A stretch of DNA of 64,000 bases. It comes from Anagrus nilaparvatae. Lineage: Eukaryota; Arthropoda; Insecta; Hymenoptera; Mymaridae. Position 1 is the first letter of the stretch. Each line of letters opens with the position of its first letter. The notes under the pieces are model-generated. The model saw only the letters and a program-made list of their open reading frames with translations. It searched no databases and was not told the origin of the DNA. Shown here in pieces: positions 39,254 to 48,959 of the stretch. The position numbers were made by a program, and so were the translations under genes. The stretch spans positions 10,248,001-10,312,000 of the forward strand of contig JAKSXM010000238.1 in NCBI GenBank assembly GCA_022575985.1, in the 5' to 3' direction.

Positions 39254-42200
39254 ATGATAAACCGCAATTTTAATTATTTTTACAAAGAAACTAAATTTAC
39301 ATTTATTTTACTTGGACTTTGGCCTTATAACTATGGAAAAATATCAAAAATAATTTTTAATTTTTGGAATATTTATTTTATCATCTTTTTGATTCCTCAA
39401 GTAAAAATAAAAATAATATTATTTTCGTTAAATCGTTTTTTTTTCATTCTATTTATTTTTAAAAAATTTTTTAATAAAAAAATGAGTTAATAAATAAACG
39501 TTTCTGAATGCCAAAAAACACAGTCATACAGTGAAAAATTATTTAATAATTATGACCCTTTATAGAATATTTTTAATATTCTTTGCTTCTCTAGGTGTTG
39601 AACCCCTGCTTAAACTCCAAGCCGAATTGTACCCTCAGTTTTTGCACCTGATTGGCAACCTATATATTTATATTTTTTTTTCAGTTTTTCAAGCTATATG
39701 AAAATATTGGAAATCCTGCAGCAACGTGTGAAATAATATCCATAATACTTGTTAACATAGTTTCTTATTCATTTTTTTTAAACCCTTATTTCAGTAGAAA
39801 AGAGGTAAGAATTTGAAATAACGAAATATAGGTATAAAATATATTTTTATTAATCATAATATGTTTTTAATACAGATCAAGGTTATTTTAAATACCGTTT
39901 CTAATGATTGGTTTGAATTTTCAAAAAATGAAAATTCTATCAAAATGGATATCTTAATGAAAAATGCAAAATTTGGAAAAATTTTAAGCTACATTTTTTT
40001 ATGTAAGTAAAAAATTTTAGCACATTATTAAACGAAGTTTTCAAGTCATGAGAATTAGTACCTAATTTAAAATGGACAAAAAATGTTTTTAAATTTACCA
40101 TAAGAACAGTATTTTAAATTCCATATAATTGTTATTCTTCAAACAGTAATTTTCTGATGTTTTATTGATAATATAACTTCTATTCGACTTATTTTAAAAA
40201 GATCCTTGGTTCTAGAAATACAGAATCTATTGTGTAAGATAATAATTCTCAATAACGCTAAAAAATTCTAAATAACAGGAAAGTTACCACCCTGGATTTT
40301 TGCCCACCCCCCCCCCCTCCAGACAATTGCCATTCTGAAAATATAAGTAAATATAATTAAAATAATTCAACCCCTTGATCTATTTGATCTGGCTTATCCA
40401 AGAGGTAGATGCTAGTACGCCATTAGGGGGTAAAGTATTCTGCTTTTAATTGTGGGGGACCTTTTCCCAAACTCCCTCGGGGACTGCGCTTCCCTGATCT
40501 CCTTTCCATCTAGCCAGTAAACCGTAGGGATAGGTACGAATACACCATAGAGATTAAGTGGAGTGTCTACATTTTTATTACGGGGGCTGCGCCCCCGCTG
40601 GCCTCTTTCGGTCTATCATAGTGCAGGGGTAGGTGCAAGTATACCTTCAATTGTATAATTAGAAAAACTGCATATTAATTTATAATTGAACAATCCAGGA
40701 GGGGGGGGGGGTCATTTCCCTTGAAGGAGGGATTCGTCTGTAGAGGGATAATTGTCCAGGAGAGCAATAGGCCTTACACCAATTGGTGGTCTCCCCTTGA
40801 ATAATTTAAATTATAATTAAATTTAGCCTCTATTTTATATTTTTTGGAGAAATAGTATATTTTTACCCATGGCCACAAAAGTAAAGAATGACCCAAATCG
40901 CACGTAAATTACCGTCCGAGGCGAAGCCGAGGATGGTAAACTGCGATTTGGGACATCCTTTTTTTGTGGCCAAGGACAAAACATAATTTTTCTTGCTCAG
41001 TGTCGAGAAAATGCGTTTTTTCGAATAGCACAGCGGCCAGAAAACACGCACTTTCTGGACACTAACAAGAAAAATAATTTTTTTTCTAGATGTAAATTGT
41101 TCGACACTTTTATCATTTCTTACAACGCCATTAGCAGCTCCAGTTTTAGACATAATTAAACCAATGAATGAAACAAGAAACAAAACACAACTTTATGTTG
41201 AATTTTACGTTGATAAAGAAAAATATTTTTATTTAATACTTATTTTTTGTGTTATTATACAAACTGCCTGTGGGATTGCTACTTGTGCATTTGATTTATT
41301 CATTGCAAATATAACGCAGCATATTTTAACGCGCCTTAAAATTCTCAAGTATTATAATTTTTATTTTATTCAACACTAAAAATTTTTGTTAATTATTATT
41401 TTCTTTTTAGAATTGAAATAAGAGATGCTTTGATGATTTTCCAACCGGAAATATTAAAATATGAAAAGTTTTCAAAATGTATAATTGAGCATCAAAATAT
41501 TCTGGAGTAAGTATTCAAATAAAAAATTGATTAATCTAAAACTTAATAGTATCTTTTTCTAGTTTCGTTGATATTTATATCAAAGCCTTTAGAAATTTAT
41601 TTGGAATTTTAATGATTTTAACACTTTTATTAATTAGTCTTTGTGGTTTCATGGTAAGTTTTACTTTTATCATAATTATATAATTTTGCCTCGAATTTTG
41701 CTTTAGAAACTTTTGGTCAGTCAGTTTCCAAAGACAAAAAGAACTTTTACACTATAAAAATTTTTTCTTATTTAAAAATTTTTTTAGATTGTTGTTAAAA
41801 TAATATTTAGTATATTTTTGCTATATCTATGTTTACTGAAGTTGATTAAAATATAAAAATTTTTAAATTTACATCTTTTTTGATAAAATAATTAGTATTG
41901 AACCAATTTTTGTGTGAATCAACAAAATCATAGTTACGCCAAACATATTCAATAGTGAATTTCATAATTTTAAATTTTAATTAACTTTTCAGATTATGAT
42001 TTTAGGCGATTTTAATCAAGCAGTCAAATTCGCAACATTATTCACGAGTTTAATTACGCATTGTTTTTATCTTTTTAATCAGGGACAACGCATTACAAAT
42101 GCAAATGAAGAATTATTTAGCAGTATGTAAGTTACAAAATAAATTATATTTATGCAAATTATAATATTTTAGCACTTAGAAAAGTACACTGTAAAAAGTT

Positions 42201-42971
42201 ACTTTCTTATATTAACAAAAAAATTAGAACATTTTCAAAAAATTAGTAAATTTTCGAAAAAATTTGCAAATATTCGAAAAAAATCGTATATTTACTAAAT
42301 TTAGTATATTAACGAAAAATTCAAGTATTCTCGATTTTTTTTGTGAATTCGCAAGAAAAGTTGATAATTTACAATTTTTTTTCGAAAATTTTCAAAAAAT
42401 AGTTGTAAATTTATGAAAAATAGTTGTGAATTTACAACTTTTTTCGTAAATTCACAAAAAAAAAATCGAGAATCCTCGGATTTTTCGATAATATACTAAA
42501 TTTAGTAAATTTACGATTTTTATCGAATATTTACAAAATTTTTTGAAAATTCACTAATTTTTCGAAAAAATTATATGTTTTTTGGAAATCTAAGAAAGTT
42601 ACTTTTTACAGTGTAATTGCAATCGAAAATCCTATGCTTTTATAAATAAAGAATTCTTAAAATAAATAATCCGTAATATTTGTTTAAATAGCTACGACGC
42701 AGATTGGCTTGAAGCTTCTGTTAAAACTCGTAAATTGGTACTTGTTATGATGCTAAGATCTTCCCGAATTTTGACAATTAAAGCGTTCTTTTACGACTCA
42801 AATTTGCAAATTTATACGGGAGTAAGTATTTAGTCAAATTTAGATAAATTTATTTCTTATAAATGTGTACTAAATTGATCTAAAATTTTAAACTTTGATA
42901 CAATAACTTTTTTTCAGTTAATGAAAACATCTTTCGGCTACTTTACAGCTCTAAGAGCAACTCGTTCTTAA
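39254..42971 (+). CDS. Odorant receptor (7tm_6 family), nine exons, 385 aa
   Basis: A ligand-gated odour receptor subunit that would pair with Orco in olfactory neuron dendrites. Exons: 39254-39400, 39685-39804, 39876-40002, 41090-41348, 41411-41506, 41563-41653, 41993-42126, 42692-42821 and 42918-42971. All introns are GT-AG and all phases agree; total 1158 nt, the usual length for the family. Family marks: TFILLGLWPYN near the N-terminus, PVLDIIKPMNETR and LYVEFYVDKEKYFY in the middle, and the C-terminal TSFGYFTALR. Several hydrophobic membrane segments are visible (for example residues 260-280, FGILMILTLLLISLCGFM). The start codon is the first in frame before exon 1. Intron 3 holds a GC-rich element and a hairpin repeat, and intron 7 a MITE. 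It appears functional; subfamily and ligand are unknown. Confidence 0.93.
40280..40790. repeat. GC-rich element with C and G runs in receptor intron 3
   Basis: Includes a run of C at about 40,308-40,318, a run of G at about 40,699-40,710, and gggggctgcgcccccgc, a short perfect hairpin. ccagacaattgcc near the left and ggataattgtccagg near the right suggest weak inverted ends. Its composition differs sharply from the surrounding intron, so it is probably an inserted element of unknown family. Confidence 0.45.
40868..41000 (+). repeat. Dispersed hairpin repeat in receptor intron 3
   Basis: gaatgacccaaatcgcacgt plus aaattaccgtccgagg pairs with ccgaggatggtaaactgcga plus tttgggacatcc across a short loop. 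The same hairpin lies at the inner end of both TIRs of the 14.3-kb element. The copy ends less than 100 bp before the exon 4 acceptor. The minus frame 40,863-41,183 crosses this repeat and exon 4 antisense and is not a gene. Confidence 0.7.
42187..42613. mobile_element. MITE in receptor intron 7, TA-flanked
   Basis: The left end CACTGTAAAAAGTTACTTTC and its exact inverse on the right are flanked by TA on both sides (42185-42186 and 42614-42615). The interior forms a nearly complete long fold-back of phrases such as ctaaatttagtatatt and cgaaaatttt. At 427 bp with no coding capacity, it is a Tc1/mariner-like MITE inside an intron that still splices in phase. Confidence 0.88.
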
Positions 42972-43940
42972 TATAATATAAAAATTCTTTTACTGATAAA
43001 ACTACTAGATATTAACCGATAAAAAAAAGTAGCATTGGTGGCCGTTGATATGAATATGAATTTTAAATACGCTCTGCTAAAATATTAAATAACAATAAGT
43101 ATCAAGAAGAAATTTTTTAACAACTGTCAATTAGATAAATTTAATTATTTAACTTAAGCATTCCTTATCGTTTATAGATGTTCCCTATAAACTTTTTGGT
43201 TCGCTAAATTTTTTGAAGCACAATAAAAGTTCTACTTTTGCACTTTTATTAAATTTTTTTCTGATTTTTTTAAATAGTTTACTTTTATCGATCAATTTCA
43301 ACAGAATCTAACAAGAAAATTTTATATTTTATGTTAAATTTTTGAAACCCTTTTATTTCCGTAAATTCACCAAATAAATAATTGGAAATTTTCGTTGAGA
43401 GCTTAAATGATAAAAGAGTTAATAAAAAAAAGCATTGAATAAGTTTATATTATATGTAGGTGTTACATTTATATATGAGTAATTCATATCGCAGACGTAA
43501 AGCGTATCATTATTCCGGAAAACAGAGGAATCCCATTACCGGTTGGCAAGTAAATTCTTTCGTATATATATAAAATCTATATGTGACATTTTAGTTGCGG
43601 ACCACGAAGCGCGTCCTTAAAATACTACTTGAATAAAGAGAAAATAGGTCGATTTTATACCTTTTGTCATTTTATTTCTATGTATGTGTTCGACCACTGA
43701 CTTGCAACTTATACACTAGTCTTTTTTTTTAATTTACTGATGTGTATATTAGCCATGGAAATGTTCTTGAATTTTCTTTATTATAGTAGTTTTTGACTCT
43801 AAAATTATCAGAGAAAACTGTATAAACCTCTGAAACAGCTGCTTTAAAAAAAAGTTTTTAAAAAATTGTAGTCTAAAATTGTAAACTTAAACTGTGGCTT
43901 TAATTATAGGGAGTATTAGATAAAAATTACTGAATCTTGT

Positions 43941-44055
43941 TAAGTCCTTTCTAGACCTAATTAATTTTTTTTAATCTTGTGTGCTTTGACTATACTCTTT
44001 GGTATAGTAAAAGCACATGGAATTAAAAAAAATTTATTAGGTCTAGAAAGGGCTT
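43941..44055. repeat. 115-bp near-perfect hairpin
   Basis: aagtcctttctagacctaat on the left pairs with attaggtctagaaagggctt on the right. The centre pairs again as gtgctttgactatac with gtatagtaaaagcac around a ctctttg loop. It could be a MITE or a hairpin-RNA source. No target duplication is evident. Confidence 0.75.
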
Positions 44056-45029
44056 TATTCGGATAAAAATAGTCTATTTTAGAAAATTATAAAAAATAAA
44101 AAATAATTCTTATCTAAGTAAAAATAAAATTTATTTAAACCACAACTTCCACCAATTTTATCAGCTACTTAAAATTATGAGCATGTTCCAAGCTATAAAA
44201 ATAAAGTAACGTACAAGCTAATATACTTTTTTTATTTTTCCAATTTACATTTACATGTAAATACATAAGTATATAAAAGATCTATCGCATCTGATATTCT
44301 ACACATCAAGTATTCAACGTCGTGGGAAACCAACTTTTTTTATAAAACTGAATTTTTCTTTTTTTTTTTTAAACTTGTTTACTTAACTTTTACCATATAA
44401 AAAAGTTTTTCAAGTTAGTGTAAGATGTCAGTCAATTTTTTTTTCATTTTTAACACGTAACTTCAAACTATTACGTTTATTTATAGATTTTTTTTTAAAA
44501 TGTACATAAAATTTGAATTAAATAAAAGTATTTTAATTTTTTCGATCAATAAAACCAATTTTTGATAAAAATTCTCATGAATACAAAATTTAAAAACAAG
44601 ATAAAAAAGTAAATTCTTCTCCCTTTCTCTCGTGGTTTGCAAGTAATTGCCTAACGAGCTTGTGGATTCTGAAACTCAAAGAGAAACACTACCTATATAA
44701 AAAACTGACTTATTCTAAAAACCTGTTGCATTTTGAACTGTCTTCTATTTTCTTGTACTACTACGAGCTAATATTTTAACAAGATTTCTTATATAAACGT
44801 TATCACACTTACTTTAGGTTTTTATATCGACAATTTTATAAGGCATAAAAAACACATGTCATTTATTTATTATATATAAAGTTATAAATTTCTTATTATA
44901 TTATTTTGACAAATATAAATTTTTTATTGTTATAGATTTAGACATTTGATGAAATTTGTGCATTTCTTTTGATATTATAATATGACAAGAAGTTTTTTAT
45001 AAAATTCTTCATTTTTTTCGATAAATGAA

Positions 45030-45870
45030 TTTATTTTTAAGATTCATTTGTTGATATCAGATATTTATACATTGTAGACTGACGGATAATAATTTTACCT
45101 TTGTATGATTATAAGCATTCGAATACAACAAATTCATAATCAAAAGTGAATTTCTACCTAAACGTGTTTTAAAAAATGGTTCGAATTAACCTTTAATGAT
45201 GATTCCATTAATATAATATTTAGATAAAATATTTCTCGCAATAGAATTGAGTTCCCAATAGTATATATGTATACGCAGCTCTGTAATATTTTAAAATTGT
45301 TTATATTCATTATAAAATATTTAAGTATTTAAATATCTTTATAACCTTTAAAATAAATTATTAAATATAGTTAAGTATTGTAATAGTTACCTTCTGAGAT
45401 TATGATCAGGTTTCAGAAGTGGATTTATGGATAAAACAAGGGCTTCTGATATTAAACGACATTTAATCTAAATAATTTTTTAAAAATGCTACACATACAA
45501 AATTGTATTAAATGGCGTATGTCCTATTCAGCAATATTTTATTTAAAAAAAATAATTTATTATTAACAGAACTATTTGCATACGCAAGCATTGGTGCATT
45601 GTGGAATGACGAATAATAATTTACCTTTTTGTAGACATATATATACACATATATAATGTAACGATTCTATAATCAAATTAAATTTTTACCTAAATATAAG
45701 TTATGTTTTCAAATTAGCCTTCAGTGGCGTTTCCTAACTTACTTTTGTATAACATAATAAAATATTCAAATGCGTACAAAAATTAATAGCATTTATATCC
45801 GCAACGTTTCTCGCAATAGAATTGAGTTTCGAATAGTATATATATAAGCAGCTCCATATAACTTCAAATT
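45030..45870 (+). repeat. Tandem ~560-bp duplication with a conserved TATA-bearing block
   Basis: Two diverged copies, starting with ggataataattttaccttt and gaataataatttacc, share scattered blocks and a highly conserved core: tctcgcaatagaattgagtt, a few variable bases, then agtatatat, then gcagctc (45,232-45,285 and 45,799-45,855). A third core lies at 50,108-50,155. A fixed box followed a few bases later by a TATA-like run resembles the PSEA plus TATA layout of insect snRNA promoters, but no snRNA follows. The function is not established. Confidence 0.4.
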
Positions 45871-46356
45871 TGATTTCAAAAAGTTTTTAGTATTGAAAAT
45901 TTTAAGCTGTAATATATCATATTATTATTTAGTTAACTTTTGAGAATTCCTTTAGCGAGCCATCTTCTTTTTTATGACCTATTCGAGTAGTGTATTTTTT
46001 ATAAGGTACTATTTTTGCATGCGCTGACTTCTTTTAGCATTTATCACATTGAAGAGCATGCCCTATGAAGCATTAATAAAAATTATGTTATCAATATGTT
46101 ATATACACCTTGCTTAAGTTAGCGATTAGGTTTTGACTATACAATATAGAAACACACATACACACATGGTCATTTAAATATAAAATACAAATGTAAAAAT
46201 AAAAATGATTTAAATTTATTATATTTTATGTTTTATTTTTTAATTAAATGATTAAATTTATTAAAATATTAGAAATTTAATATAAATCAACAACAAAAAA
46301 TACAATAAAGTAAGAAGGAATTTATTGGATATGACATATAAGTCTGTGTCTCTCAT

Positions 46357-46559
46357 ACTAAAATGATAACAGAAACGTTTATAGAACGTTTTCAAAACGT
46401 TTTAGAAACGTTATTTAGGTCCGCTTTTTCTTGGAAGCTAAACGTTTTAGAAACGTTTCAGAAAAAAAAATTTTTTTTGGTCCAAAAAGAAGCGGACCTA
46501 AATATTGTTTCTAAAACGTTTTGAAAACGTTCTATAAACGTTTCTGTTTGCATTTTAGT
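46357..46559. repeat. Inverted-repeat element rich in AACGTT motifs
   Basis: Arms of about 80 bp: actaaaatg, two bases, aacagaaacgtttatagaac on the left and its inverse on the right, continuing through ggtccgctttttctt paired with aagaagcggacc. Within each arm aaacgttt or gaaacgtt recurs every 10-12 bp. More such motifs follow to about 46,600. It is probably a MITE. Confidence 0.8.
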
Positions 46560-46599
46560 TTACATTAGAAACGTTCTAGAAACATTTCAGAAACGTTTT

Positions 46600-47116
46600 G
46601 TACTGTATGTGAATAGAATACATTGATTTCTGGAAATGTTTTGTTTATTTATAAAGGTTTTCAAGACTCCTCTGCACCGCTTAAGGACTTAATTTTATAG
46701 TACCTAATCAAAAACTCTACAAAATTTCCTAAATTTTAAAAACATAAGCCAAAAATACAATAAAAATTCTAATAAACTAAAAAAAAATATATTAAATTTT
46801 TAAAATTTTAAATAAAAGCTATATTCAAATAAATTATTAAAATCGTGTTTTATTATAAATATATATACCTTTTTCCTCTTTCAAAAAAACTGTACTACTC
46901 CAAGTTAAATTTAACTTTCTATATGTAAGCTGTGGCAAATATTTAATTTCATCTTTTTCCAAGTGAAAACAGGATATTACTGTTGCAATATATATATATT
47001 CTTATTTTCTTATATACACTTCACTTGTTGTTTTTTCAATTCGATGCAGAATACTTTTATTTTATTTTTCTTTATATACAGTCCAAAAAATAAAAAACTT
47101 AGATATTAAATCCTCA
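46600..47116. other. AT-rich spacer
   Basis: Nothing beyond A/T-rich sequence and a short (TA)n run near 46,990. Confidence 0.5.
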
Positions 47117-47420
47117 GGGGCTGGATGCTAAAGTCGTTGTATGGTCTATAGCAGGTGTATACAAATTAAATATAGTCCTATACATACTTGTTCAACTATC
47201 TGTATAGAAAAATATAGACAATATTGAAGTTCTATAGTATATGTACACAGAATGCAATACAGATACCATTTGCATTGGCTTATGTCGTATACGCGTTTTT
47301 TAGTTTTCGTATAGAAATAACATAGGTTAAGTTTATAGGGCATTAATAATATTATAAAAATTAAGTATTAGGTTACACGTTTAAGCTATAGACCATACAT
47401 CGACTTTAGCATCCAGCCCC
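47117..47420. mobile_element. MITE with ~36-bp inverted ends
   Basis: Starts ggggctggatgctaaagtcg and ends with the inverse (cgactttagcatccagcccc); pairing extends through gtatggtctatagc. The 304-bp interior has no transposase. The minus-strand 65-codon frame inside it is incidental. The flanks tcctca and aggcaa give no clear target duplication. Confidence 0.8.
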
Positions 47421-48469
47421 AGGCAAAAATACAAGCTACTTGTAAATTAATTTTTTTCCCTTATATATAGATTCAAATAAAAAAATTTTTGACTTTACAA
47501 GAAATATTTACAAAGTTTGTGGATAACATTGATTGGTAAGCAGGTGTATGACCAAAAAGATTATATATCAAAAAGTATGATGTGGGTAGTGTATAAAGTT
47601 CAACCCTTTTTCAACAAAACACATACTCAATAATATTATATTGTTATTGATTAAATGACAGTCTCTTTCTTTACCACATTTTTATAGCTTTAATTTATTA
47701 AAAAATGAATAAAATATTTAATACGCTTGAGAACATTAAAAAAAATATTAATAAAATTATAATTAAAAAAACCAAGGGGTTAGAAATATTATAATCTTCA
47801 TAAAATAATACTGATTATATTATGAATATCTTAAACATTTTCTCCCATCAAAATATAATCTCATTAAAAAAAAAAATGTATCAAGTAATTATAAAGGTTT
47901 TTTTACAACGTGTAAAAAAGCTTATAAAATATCAAAAACCCTGTCAAGTTTTATATTTTCTCATCTTTTTACTATCTTCGTTTATTATAAAGAACGTAAA
48001 AATTAATATCTCAATTTTGCGTTTGTACATGATTAAACATTAACAGTACAGCGTTCTTTACTTTAATAAATGCTAAAATGAGATAAAATCTTGATGAATA
48101 TATTGTACTACAACAATATTAATTTTTTTTTATGATACAACTTACAATCAGTTACTTTTTAGTACTAAAGACTTTAATCCTAGATTATAATTTTAATATT
48201 TTATATTTGATGAAATTTTAATTATTTTACTTTAATGCATTATAATTTTTCTTGATTACTTTTATTTTATAATTTAACAAAAAGTATACATCTGAATTTT
48301 TTAGCTTATAAGAATTTTAAAACTTATTAATAAATTAATATTTAATGAAAGCTTAAGGTGCAATAATTAAATTAGGGCATAGATTTTTTAAATATTTTTT
48401 TGTACGATTTTCCAGTTTATCACGAACTTAAAAAAGCTCTTTTTTTCTACAAATTTGTTTAGCTAAAAA
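47421..48469. other. AT-rich intergenic DNA
   Basis: A 73-codon frame at 47,822-48,043 is Ile/Lys/Leu rich with no recognisable domain. Nothing else is supported. Confidence 0.45.
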
Positions 48470-48645
48470 ATGGGTACTTTCGCTTTATATGAGAAGTGCA
48501 GCATCCAGAAAATACGTACTTGGGCTGCTAACCAGAAAAATCGATCTTGGGGAGAAAAAAAATGCCCCAAATTGCAGCTTCACCTCGGATGCTACTTTGC
48601 ATGCTATTTGGGCCATTCATTATTTTTCTGGCCACAAGACGCTAC
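48470..48645 (-). repeat. Diverged copy of the dispersed hairpin repeat
   Basis: Contains aatgccccaaattgcag and, inverted, aatggcccaaatagcatgc, and ends at tttttctggccacaa, which matches the border ggccacaaaag of the copy at 40,868. Both 62- and 78-codon frames here run through the repeat and are not considered genes. Confidence 0.6.
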
Positions 48646-48754
48646 ATACTATTTCTAATATGTTTTCAGAAATTTTCTCCACTTTCTATAAAAATTTTTT
48701 TATGTATTCTCTAAAAAGTCATTAGTTCCTTGTTCTAATTCAGATGATTTTTAC

Positions 48755-48951
48755 TAGGGGTATGCGGTTACCCAAAATTCCAATTGGGCATCCGGAAGTT
48801 TTTTTAGATAAGCATAGGTTGGCTCAAGTTGCAGGTAAGGCGCAAAATTTGTTGAAAATGAACTGTAGGTACACAGTAAATTTAACTGGCTGAAAACTTG
48901 AAAAGCCAAAAAAAAATCCAAAGTTTAGGGTCAGGTAATCGTAAACCCCTA
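48755..48951. mobile_element. hAT-type MITE, 197 bp, perfect 8-bp target duplication
   Basis: The ends are TAGGGGTATGCGGTTACCC and, inverted, TAGGGGTTTACGATTACC. The eight flanking bases are atttttac on both sides (48747-48754 and 48952-48959), an exact hAT-type duplication. It belongs to the same family as 26,239-26,436. The preserved duplication suggests fairly recent insertion. Confidence 0.92.
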
Positions 48952-48959
48952 ATTTTTAC

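Larger units (their letters stand above)
42972..46356. other. AT-rich DNA downstream of the receptor gene
   Basis: No second receptor exon chain was seen here. It contains a 115-bp hairpin (43,941-44,055) and two copies of a conserved TATA-bearing block (near 45,232 and 45,800), described separately. Confidence 0.5.

Noticed and set aside
40863..41183. 106-codon minus-strand frame
   Set aside because: It runs antisense through receptor exon 4 and a dispersed repeat.
47146..47343. 65-codon minus frame
   Set aside because: It lies wholly inside a MITE with no transposase features.
48470..48725. Overlapping 62- and 78-codon plus frames
   Set aside because: Both cross the dispersed hairpin repeat and show no domain.
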